From Candidatus Nanohaloarchaea archaeon (GTDB lineage: Archaea > EX4484-52 > GLR71): a stretch of 5,534 nt of DNA. The stretch lies in NCBI GenBank assembly GCA_030594675.1, contig JAUVES010000050.1, forward strand, positions 1 to 5,534, written 5' to 3'. Made by a program: the position numbers and the translations under genes. The notes below the pieces were generated by a model. That model was not told the origin of the DNA and did not search any database. It saw only the letters and a program-made list of their open reading frames with translations. The first letter of the stretch is position 1, and every line of letters starts with the position of its first letter. This document shows, in pieces, positions 1 through 5,256 of the stretch.

Positions 1-120
1 CTATGACACTTAATATTATTTTTGTGTGCAGGAGTTTTTATAGATGAAATATGCCAGGATAGGACTGATTGATATGCTGTGTCTTTTTCTTAAATGGGTT
101 TATCTTTAATATCGCCATCT

Positions 121-136
121 TAAAAGAGATATAAAC
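121..136 (+). promoter_or_regulatory. Probable TATA/BRE promoter of the first pilin-like gene
   Basis: The sequence GATATAAAC (128-136) follows a purine-rich TAAAAGA stretch that fits an archaeal BRE. The centre of the TATA-like element lies about 26 bp before the ATG at 158. That is the usual distance from an archaeal TATA box to the transcription start, so the mRNA would be leaderless or nearly so. This agrees with the absence of a Shine-Dalgarno sequence before the ATG. The call rests on motif and spacing only. Confidence 0.5.
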
Positions 137-157
137 CTGCATCGATAAGTAATAGTT

Positions 158-436
158 ATGTTTCTTTCCAGAAAGAGAAAAGGCATGGAAATGGCAATCA
201 ATACTACTGTGATGCTTGTGGTTTTACTAGTTCTTTTGCTGGTCCTGCTGCTATTTGTCAGCCGTGGCAGCGATAAATATACTGGTGTGGGCGTAGATAA
301 GATAGAAGATGGTGGTGACTTTACCAATTGCCAGGTTTTGTGTTGGAGATGTTGTCGTGGGAGTGATGTGAGTTGTGATGATGGAATAAATCCTCCAAGA
401 ACTTGTGGATGTAAGGTTGATCAAACAGGATGCTAA
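158..436 (+). CDS. Cysteine-rich type IV pilin-like protein, 92 aa (paralogue of the 1740-2030 gene)
   Basis: This is a small secreted or surface protein with an archaeal class III (prepilin) signal sequence. The basic N-terminus RKRKG (residues 5-9) is followed by MEMAINTT and an almost purely aliphatic membrane helix (about residues 17-35). Prepilin peptidase would be expected to cut after G9, leaving Glu at +2 rather than the more usual +5. The ATG at 158 is chosen because the internal Met codons would remove the basic segment. After a short Gly/Asp linker (K48-IED-GG) comes a compact domain with eight cysteines: C58, C62, C65, C66, C73, C83, C85 and C92, the last being the final residue. 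The spacing is C-x3-C-x2-CC-x6-C-x9-C-x-C-x6-C. The start of this pattern, the preceding I-E-D and the ending D-Q-T-G-C recur in the protein at 1740-2030, so the two look like paralogues. The head domain would sit outside the cell with up to four disulfides, or bind metal. It is the only rightward gene here and converges on the 615-1625 gene. The secretion class is fairly clear; the function of the head domain is unknown. Confidence 0.85.
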   Translation: MFLSRKRKGMEMAINTTVMLVVLLVLLLVLLLFVSRGSDKYTGVGVDKIEDGGDFTNCQVLCWRCCRGSDVSCDDGINPPRTCGCKVDQTGC

Positions 437-462
437 GAAATCATCATCATTTCTTATTTTTT
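434..462 (+). terminator. Hairpin plus T-tract terminator overlapping the pilin stop codon
   Basis: TAAGAAAT (434-441) and ATTTCTTA (449-456) form a perfect 8-bp stem around a 7-nt loop (CATCATC), followed directly by TTTTTT (457-462). The stop codon TAA (434-436) is the first three bases of the stem. The form is that of a bacterial intrinsic terminator. In archaea the T-tract alone can terminate, so the hairpin may add efficiency or protect the 3' end. A second T-tract occurs near 501-506. Confidence 0.75.
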
Positions 463-614
463 GAAGATAATATTAGCAATAACGAGTGTATTAATCTGTA
501 TTTTTTGTATTATATATGATATTAAAATCAAGATATATATTCTAATGATGAAGTAAATCCTCAAATGATTGTGATTATATCTCTACAAATCATGATATTG
601 CTTGTTGATAAAAT

Positions 615-1625
615 CTATGTTTTTGCTACAATCATTTCAGAAAGAGTACCAACCATAGTTTTTGTTGTCGGTTTCCCATAAGGCATTTTAAATTCTTCCG
701 TATCTTTTGTCCCTATATATTCTAAAGCGACCATATCAAAATTTCCATCTTCATCCATATCTATCATCTCAAATATAATCTCTTTCGGAGAACCATACAC
801 CCTAACAAGATCAGGATATTGCCCAGGTGCAAGGTCAGTAGGAAGACTTCTGAAAGTGCCGGCACCGTATTCTGTATGGACAAAAGTTTTCATTGGTTGG
901 CCATCATCATTTAATTCTGCACTGAAAACATTGTAATTTCCATGACTGTCTCGGGCAGCTACATCTATGACACCTTCTATGTCCCTATCAAATAAATTTG
1001 CATCAGAATGAACAACACCGAACTCAATACCAGAATATTTATCAGCATCCCACCAGCCAGCAGGTTCAGCAATCGGAGCTTCTGTCGGTGTTGCTGTTGA
1101 TACATTATCAGATGTCTGATTAACGATTAAATTGTCCTCTGGAGGTATATCCTGAACAGGTGTTTTATCGGGATTGCTGAAATCAAGGACTGATGGGTTA
1201 CTTATATAAGCTACAGCTAAAACACCAGCAAGTATAGGAATAAGATACCACCCTTTACTATTTTTATTTTCAGTACGTTCAGTATACTTATCAATGGTTT
1301 CACCAATTAAAAGACCTGTACCTGTCAACAGACCTGAATCTCTGATTATATCTTTTGCACCGGAATTGACAACACAATCATATAATATTTCAGCAGAGTC
1401 AATACTATCATAGAATGCAAGCATTACCTTATCCATATTAAGCATGGCTGCTCTCTGCACAGCACCTATTGTTGTGCTAAGACAATCTGGATTTTTTGTC
1501 AAGAGCATATTCCCTATACCAGCCGCTGCAAAACCTAAAAGGCCTAAGGTGATTGTGTCATCATTTAATTTCGGCTTTGACTTTACTGTTTCATATATTT
1601 GCGACAGGCTTTTTCCGGACCACAT
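615..1625 (-). CDS. Hypothetical membrane-anchored surface protein, about 336 aa, with an Asp-rich Ca-binding-like loop
   Basis: I do not recognise this family. Numbering is from the ATG at 1625. An N-terminal part with a Gly/Ala-rich hydrophobic stretch (about 24-42) is followed by a mixed helical region. One strong membrane helix (about 125-141, WYLIPILAGVLAVAYI) comes after a basic stretch. By the positive-inside rule, residues 1-125 would be cytoplasmic and the C-terminal part outside. A Pro/Thr/Ser-rich linker (about 147-189) carries two possible N-glycosylation sequons (N169-Q-T and N174-V-S). It leads to a mostly beta-like C-terminal domain with DMDEDGNFD (Asp 289, 291, 293, 297), which resembles the DxDxDGxxD calcium loop of EF-hand or dockerin-type motifs, although position 12 of the loop is Ala. 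Three starts are possible: GTG at 1634, ATG at 1628 and ATG at 1625. TTGTAGGT precedes them at the best distance for 1625, and the same motif stands before the pilin at 2030; the GTG would itself be part of the ribosome site. Lying between two pilin genes and having its own promoter, it may be a surface partner of the pilus-like system. That role is inferred from position only. Confidence 0.75.
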   Translation of the reverse strand: MWSGKSLSQIYETVKSKPKLNDDTITLGLLGFAAAGIGNMLLTKNPDCLSTTIGAVQRAAMLNMDKVMLAFYDSIDSAEILYDCVVNSGAKDIIRDSGLLTGTGLLIGETIDKYTERTENKNSKGWYLIPILAGVLAVAYISNPSVLDFSNPDKTPVQDIPPEDNLIVNQTSDNVSTATPTEAPIAEPAGWWDADKYSGIEFGVVHSDANLFDRDIEGVIDVAARDSHGNYNVFSAELNDDGQPMKTFVHTEYGAGTFRSLPTDLAPGQYPDLVRVYGSPKEIIFEMIDMDEDGNFDMVALEYIGTKDTEEFKMPYGKPTTKTMVGTLSEMIVAKT

Positions 1626-1663
1626 CATAAACACCTACAAGTATAACTGATAAGTAGTATACC
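1626..1663 (-). promoter_or_regulatory. Probable promoter and ribosome site of the surface-protein gene
   Basis: On the minus strand AAAGGTATACTAC places a TATA-like GTATAC at 1657-1662, about 34 bp before the ATG at 1625. TTGTAGGTG lies just before the start codon, and AGGTG can pair with the archaeal anti-Shine-Dalgarno. The arrangement matches the second pilin gene (TATA centre about 36 bp before ATG, then TTGTAGGT), which supports the call and the choice of the inner ATG. Confidence 0.4.
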
Positions 1664-1729
1664 TTTGGGTGTCTGTGTTTATAAAGGTTTCTATTGGTCA
1701 TTAGAGTGTGTTTTTAAGGATTTTTAGAT

Positions 1730-1739
1730 AAAAAATAAA
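1730..1739 (-). terminator. T-rich archaeal terminator after the second pilin gene
   Basis: Directly after the stop codon (1740-1742) the minus strand reads TTTATTTTTT. There is no hairpin, which is the common archaeal form of terminator. It would separate this transcript from the surface-protein gene that follows, which has its own TATA-like element. Confidence 0.45.
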
Positions 1740-2030
1740 TCAACAACCTTGATCAAGTGGTTTAGTATCTTCGCAGCATTTACTTAGATCAACACCATTA
1801 AATGTGATTGTGGAACAATCCTTATGCGTATCAGATGGCGACCCACAACACCTCATGCACTGGATCTCGCATAAAGTGCCACCCATAGAGTCCTCAATAG
1901 TCTTACCACCGCTGTCAGTGCCTTTCCCCACCAATGAACTAACCATGAGGACAACAATAGCAAGAACTGCAATAAATAATACTGCAAGGATAACAGTTTC
2001 AAGAGGCAACCCGCCTTTCCTAAATTGCAT
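1740..2030 (-). CDS. Cysteine-rich type IV pilin-like protein, 96 aa (paralogue of the 158-436 gene)
   Basis: The N-terminus FRKGGLPLETVILAV is a good archaeal class III signal. If prepilin peptidase cuts after G6, Glu 11 falls at the classical +5 position, and residues 12-34 form the hydrophobic assembly helix. A Gly/Ser-rich linker with K43-T-I-E-D leads to a head with eight cysteines: C54, C58, C61, C62, C72, C85, C86 and C96, the last being the final residue. The spacing is C-x3-C-x2-CC-x9-C-x12-CC-x9-C. The C-x3-C-x2-CC start, the cysteine count, the I-E-D linker and the D-Q-G-C end all match the 92-aa protein encoded at 158-436; the middle differs. The gene starts 60 bp downstream of the ATPase gene on the same strand and has its own strong TATA box, so the ATPase may assemble this subunit while expression is set separately. 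Export through a pilus-type machine is well supported. Whether it builds a filament or is a membrane-tethered pseudopilin cannot be told from sequence. Confidence 0.88.
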   Translation of the reverse strand: MQFRKGGLPLETVILAVLFIAVLAIVVLMVSSLVGKGTDSGGKTIEDSMGGTLCEIQCMRCCGSPSDTHKDCSTITFNGVDLSKCCEDTKPLDQGC

Positions 2031-2080
2031 AAGAATACCTACAAAGACTTGAATAAAAGGTTATATATACTTTTTTGTCA
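2031..2080 (-). promoter_or_regulatory. Promoter and ribosome site of the second pilin gene
   Basis: On the minus strand an A-run precedes GTATATATAACC, giving a strong TATA box (2061-2070) with an A-rich BRE position. Its centre is about 36 bp before the ATG at 2030, which predicts a leader of roughly 10 nt. TTGTAGGT lies six bases before the ATG and may act as a short ribosome site. The same eight bases precede the 615-1625 gene. Confidence 0.55.
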
Positions 2081-2090
2081 GAAAGAGGCA

Positions 2091-3926
2091 TCATTTCTTG
2101 AAAATAGGCATTTTGATGTCCGGCTGTGCTGTGTCAGGAGACACATCATTGTTATCATCATCACCCTGCCTTTGGTTTTCCCGCGAATCTGGCGTCGTGA
2201 AAGACATATTGTCTGAAGAAGATCTTGTGTCTGAGAGTATGAATTCATATAAGCTGCCGCCATTAATCTCATTGTAGGCCTTGTTTGTGAAAATTCCTGA
2301 TTTTGTGTGGTATGTCCTTTCCCGAATCATTGCAAGCATCTTATCCTTATCCAGATAGTATTTTGACATGTATGTGTAGACTTCTTTAAAATTGTGTATG
2401 TTGTTCTTATAGAGCCAGAACAGAAACAGTGCCCTGTTGCGGATTTCTTTTGTTATATTTTTTGAAGAGACACCATAGTCTATGCCAAGGGTGTCAACCA
2501 GAAGACTGTGCTTCTGCTTGAAATCATCTGAGGATGGCTGCCATGCAAATGTTTTTGAATAGTCTGCCTTCAGGTTCAAAACATCTACATTTGATATCTC
2601 ATCAATTTCACGTATCCGTCTTGCATTTACACCAAAGCGACCTGCATGCTGTATAAAGATTACAATATCAAGTGCGTTAATCAAACCTGCAGACAAGCTT
2701 ATGGGAGGTGTTGTCAGCCGCTGTATAATCTCGTCAACAGAACCTGCATGCATTGTACTGAAAGAAGAATGGCCTGATGCCATGCCCTGGAACAGGACAG
2801 ATGCTTCAACACCTCTGACTTCACCCACTATTACATAATCAGGGTTCTGCCGGAAAGAAGATTTAAGAAGGTCAAACATAGTCACCTCACCGTATTTTTC
2901 CTTGCCTGCACCGAAACTCTGTCTTGTGACTGCAGGTATCCAGTTCTCATGATAAAGATGAAGCTCTCTTGTATCCTCTATGGAGACTATCTTTTCCTGA
3001 GGAGGTATGAAACTTACAAGGGCGTTCAGGAACGATGTCTTTCCTGCTGCTGTTGTTCCGCAGATGAGGATGTTTTTCTGGTGCTCTACAAGATACCACA
3101 GATATGCGAAAAGCTCTATTGATGCTGTGCCATAGGTTATGAGGTCTATTACGCTGAAAGGCACTGCTGAAAATTTCCTTATTGAAAAGGTAGGTCCCTT
3201 TGTCGTTATGTCTTTTGAGTATGTTGCCTGAACCCTGGACCCATCCGGAAGGGAACCGTCAAGAAGAGGTTCTGCATAGCTTATGTATCTTCCGCATCGC
3301 TCTGCAAGCTTTATTACAAAAGAAGATCCTATATTTATATCATCAAAAGCTACATCTGTCTTGATAGATCCCAGTTTTTTGTGCAGGATAAAAATAGGTA
3401 TGTCTATACCATCACAGCCGATATCTTCTATAAATACATCGTGCAGGAGCGGCTCTATCTTGTTGAGCCCAACAAAATTGCGGAAGATATAATACATTAT
3501 GCGTGTTATCTCCCCTTTTCTTAGAACAATACCTTTTTTGATTATTATATCTCTCACATTTTTCTTCAAATAATTGAAAAGGTTTTCCTTTGTTTTAAGC
3601 TGACTTAGCTGTACATCCAGCGTTTCTGAAAGTTCCTCATCTATCATATCATATATTCTCTTATCTCTTGGCTGAAGCGCAGGCTCTACTACAGAATATA
3701 TCAAACAGTTATCTGGAGCACTCCATTTTATTGATGCAAAAGCAAAGGGAGGTATTAGCTGGTATTTCATGTTCAGCGTTTCCAGGTTTTTGGGTATATC
3801 AGGGAGAATCTGCTGAGAATCCGGCTCAGATATCAAGAATTCATCCAACTCTTTTGAAAAATCGTATGGCTGAGCCTTTTTACTTGCATCACCCATCTTC
3901 TGTCTAAGCCAACCCTTTAAAGGCAT
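2091..3926 (-). CDS. Type II/IV secretion or pilus-assembly ATPase, archaeal TadA/FlaI (GspE/VirB11) family
   Basis: This is a cytoplasmic hexameric ATPase of the kind that drives assembly of archaeal type IV pili or secretion of pilin-like proteins. The 611 residues show the family layout. An N-terminal region (about 1-150) is followed by the N2 domain (about 150-250), with EPLLHDVFIEDIGCDG and LLDGSLPDGSRVQATY. The catalytic domain has Walker A GTTAAGKT (290-297, Lys 296), an Asp-box IEDTREL (316-322), Walker B DYVIVGEVRG (363-372, Glu 369) and a His-box GHSSFSTMHAGS (385-396). All key residues are present, so it should be active. Residues about 493-530 (EIRNRALFLFWLYKNNI onward) match the C-terminal helical segment typical of archaeal FlaI-like ATPases. 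The last 70 residues are extra: a Ser/Asp/Asn-rich, probably disordered tail ending in a basic IFKK. The gene starts 43 bp after eS26 with no clear TATA box of its own; GTGAT lies five bases before the ATG as a possible ribosome site. No archaellum genes are nearby, so a pilus or secretion role is more likely than an archaellum motor. Confidence 0.95.
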   Translation of the reverse strand: MPLKGWLRQKMGDASKKAQPYDFSKELDEFLISEPDSQQILPDIPKNLETLNMKYQLIPPFAFASIKWSAPDNCLIYSVVEPALQPRDKRIYDMIDEELSETLDVQLSQLKTKENLFNYLKKNVRDIIIKKGIVLRKGEITRIMYYIFRNFVGLNKIEPLLHDVFIEDIGCDGIDIPIFILHKKLGSIKTDVAFDDINIGSSFVIKLAERCGRYISYAEPLLDGSLPDGSRVQATYSKDITTKGPTFSIRKFSAVPFSVIDLITYGTASIELFAYLWYLVEHQKNILICGTTAAGKTSFLNALVSFIPPQEKIVSIEDTRELHLYHENWIPAVTRQSFGAGKEKYGEVTMFDLLKSSFRQNPDYVIVGEVRGVEASVLFQGMASGHSSFSTMHAGSVDEIIQRLTTPPISLSAGLINALDIVIFIQHAGRFGVNARRIREIDEISNVDVLNLKADYSKTFAWQPSSDDFKQKHSLLVDTLGIDYGVSSKNITKEIRNRALFLFWLYKNNIHNFKEVYTYMSKYYLDKDKMLAMIRERTYHTKSGIFTNKAYNEINGGSLYEFILSDTRSSSDNMSFTTPDSRENQRQGDDDNNDVSPDTAQPDIKMPIFKK

Positions 3927-3949
3927 AGAGAATCACTATCAATTAAAGT

Positions 3950-3965
3950 CTCACATAATTGTGAG
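3950..3965. repeat. Short inverted repeat between the eS26 and ATPase genes
   Basis: CTCACA (3950-3955) and TGTGAG (3960-3965) form a perfect 6-bp inverted repeat with a 4-nt loop in the 43-bp gap between eS26 and the ATPase. In the mRNA it could be a small hairpin that tunes ATPase expression or processing, or it could be an operator. No T-tract follows directly on the minus strand, so a strong terminator is unlikely. Confidence 0.4.
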
Positions 3966-3969
3966 TATT

Positions 3970-4275
3970 TTATTGTTTTCTGCCGCCCTTTTTCTTTACA
4001 GGCATCATTCTTCCTGTCTGGTCCCGTTTCATCACTATACCCCTATATCTTGCGCAAGCAGGGCATGCGTACATCTTGTTTGTTCCAGCACTTACTTGTT
4101 TCTGGTCTATCTCTTTTCTAAGTCCAGGATCAGTTATGCGAAAGCCACTATATTGTATAAAACATTTGTGCCTTGGCACTTTTCTGCCGCAGTAATTACA
4201 GAATACTGTGGGCTGGTGACCGCGGGATGATGTCTGGCTATGTCCACGGGTGTATGCAGATCTTCTTTCAGGCAT
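3970..4275 (-). CDS. rps26e: Small ribosomal subunit protein eS26
   Basis: This is a component of the 30S ribosomal subunit, located near the mRNA exit channel in the related eukaryotic ribosome. The 101-aa protein has the family's two CxxC pairs, FCNYCGRKVPRHKC (C26, C29) and YACPACARYRG (C71, C74), which form its zinc-binding site, with a basic N-terminus and a basic Lys/Gly/Arg C-terminal tail for rRNA contact. Its length and arrangement match archaeal and eukaryotic eS26. The start is supported by GAGGTTGA, which ends six bases before the ATG, and by a TATA box further upstream. It is the first gene of the probable eS26-ATPase operon. Pairing a ribosomal protein with a pilus ATPase is unusual. 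The family is patchily distributed in archaea: it is well known from Crenarchaeota and relatives and absent from many euryarchaea. Confidence 0.9.
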   Translation of the reverse strand: MPERRSAYTRGHSQTSSRGHQPTVFCNYCGRKVPRHKCFIQYSGFRITDPGLRKEIDQKQVSAGTNKMYACPACARYRGIVMKRDQTGRMMPVKKKGGRKQ

Positions 4276-4281
4276 TTATCT

Positions 4282-4327
4282 TCAACCTCTATTATTAATT
4301 TAAGCATCTGCATTTATATGGTTAACC
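4282..4327 (-). promoter_or_regulatory. Promoter and Shine-Dalgarno of eS26 (and probably the ATPase)
   Basis: On the minus strand CATATAAATG (4311-4320) is a good TATA box, preceded by the 8-bp palindrome GGTTAACC (4320-4327), which occupies the BRE position and could also bind a regulator. The TATA centre is about 40 bp before the ATG at 4275, predicting a leader of about 15 nt that begins just before the Shine-Dalgarno GAGGTTGA (4282-4289). The repeat array at 4377-4619 begins about 50 bp upstream, at activator or repressor distance. Confidence 0.55.
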
Positions 4328-4376
4328 TTTTAAATCTTTGTTCCTGGTTTTTGTTCTGTTCTGGTCTCTGATGTTG

Positions 4377-4619
4377 TTATGTAAGGCTTATGTAAGTCGG
4401 AGGAGGATTATGTAAGTCCCTTGAGGAGTTATGTAAGGGTTATGTAAGTTGAGGGAGGAGTTATATAAGAGTTATATAAGTGTTATGTAAGTCTTTTTGC
4501 GTTAGAGGGCAGAATTTGGGTGTTTAAGGAGGAGTTATGTAAGTGTTATGTAAGTGTTATGTAAGGCTTATGTAAGTAGTTATGTAAGTTATGTAAGCAT
4601 TATATAAGTGTTATATAAG
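4377..4619 (+). repeat. Helically phased array of 16 TTAYRTAAG repeats
   Basis: Sixteen 9-bp units all point the same way: TTATGTAAG starting at 4377, 4388, 4408, 4429, 4440, 4483, 4535, 4546, 4557, 4568, 4580 and 4589, and TTATATAAG at 4461, 4472, 4600 and 4611. The core TTAYRTAA is near-palindromic (perfect in TTATATAA), as expected of a site for a dimeric protein. Start-to-start steps are 11, 20, 11, 21 and so on, with one step of 52, so the copies stay on one face of the helix. Four runs are introduced by a purine block of the type GGAGGA. A 23-bp segment spanning two copies is exactly repeated (4375-4397 and 4555-4577). The units are too short and too closely packed for CRISPR. A regulatory, origin-like or partition-like site is most likely. 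Confidence 0.9.
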
Positions 4620-4807
4620 TTGGCGAGGCATTGCGAAAATTGTGAAGAAAGAGCAGACAGGAAGGTGTTTGTGTTTATTGAGAGGTATTAATTAAGCGCC
4701 ATGCGATACTAAGATAATGCTTGTGAATCCAATAAAAAGAGACACAGGAGAAGATAATTACAATAGAAGACACTACAAGAATAAGGATGTAAGCTATGAT
4801 TTAATAG

Positions 4808-4827
4808 TTACATAAGTGTTATGTAAG
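4808..4827 (+). repeat. Satellite pair of the TTAYRTAAG repeat
   Basis: TTACATAAG (4808-4816) and TTATGTAAG (4819-4827) stand 11 bp apart, the same step as in the main array, about 190 bp beyond its end. TTACATAA is the reverse complement of the main core TTATGTAA, which supports a dyad-symmetric binding site. The pair is about a third of a turn out of phase with the main array. Confidence 0.8.
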
Positions 4828-4957
4828 TTGTTTCTGGTGCTGATTTTTGTTTACAGATGTTTGTCTGTATAGATATTATATATTATGGGCTGCTTGAAAT
4901 AGATCAGATAGATAAGATATAGTTGAAATAGATATTTAGGCACCAGGACACACTTGA

Positions 4958-4975
4958 TTTAGATAATAATCTAAA
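4958..4975. repeat. Inverted repeat in the AT-rich part of the gene-free stretch
   Basis: TTTAGAT (4958-4964) and ATCTAAA (4969-4975) form a perfect 7-bp stem with an AATA loop, followed by an A-run in a very AT-rich stretch. No T-tract follows on either strand in terminator position, so it is more likely an operator or an incidental AT-rich hairpin. Confidence 0.35.
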
Positions 4976-5230
4976 AAATATAGCAAAAAATTGAATTTAA
5001 AATGCGAGACAATGTAAAAACGTGGTGGGTCGTAGCAGAAATGTTAAAAATGCATAATACCATACATAATACCCAGTATTACAGAGTATATTGAGATATC
5101 CAGACAAGGTGAGACAGATAGCGATTATATCAATAAAATATGAGCATATTCGAGATGGTTGTTAGATGAATATTACGGACATAAATCAAAGAAATATGTG
5201 TAAATGTGTGGGATTCTAGAGAACATTAAG

Positions 5231-5256
5231 AAAAATGCGAAAAAAATGGACAAAAA
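5231..5256 (-). terminator. Triple T-tract terminator of the winged-helix gene
   Basis: Shortly after the stop of the winged-helix gene, the minus strand has three T-tracts of 5, 7 and 5 bases (A-runs at 5252-5256, 5240-5246 and 5231-5235 on the plus strand). Clustered T-tracts without a hairpin are the typical archaeal termination signal. They would end this transcript before the repeat array. Confidence 0.55.

Noticed and set aside
31..45. TATA-like CTATAAAAAC on the minus strand, a possible promoter for a leftward gene
   Set aside because: Any gene it serves would start at or beyond the left window edge, so nothing in view supports it.
3..47. Open frame at the left edge ending in TGA at 45-47, possibly the tail of an upstream gene
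   Set aside because: Only 14 residues are visible, with no recognisable feature and a composition expected from AT-rich non-coding sequence.
106..327. Open frame antisense to the first pilin gene
   Set aside because: It is complementary to a well-supported gene, lacks a promoter or ribosome site, and its Ser/Thr/Arg-rich sequence looks like a reverse reading.
543..600. C-box-like AATGATGA and nearby ATCATGAT, considered as a C/D-box guide RNA
   Set aside because: No D box (CTGA) or C'/D' pair is found at the needed distance, and the short inverted repeats are weak.
1202..1210. An isolated TTATATAAG identical to the array unit
   Set aside because: It lies inside the surface-protein coding region, encodes ordinary residues of that protein (A-Y-I), and has no neighbouring copies, so chance in AT-rich DNA explains it.
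4381..4588. GTAAGT motifs resembling eukaryotic 5' splice sites
   Set aside because: They are part of the repeat unit, there are no matching acceptor sites or exons, and the genes around are archaeal in type and uninterrupted.
4377..4619. Possible CRISPR array
   Set aside because: The repeats are 9 bp with 2- to 12-bp gaps in most cases, spacers are not unique sequences of 25-40 bp, and no cas gene is present.
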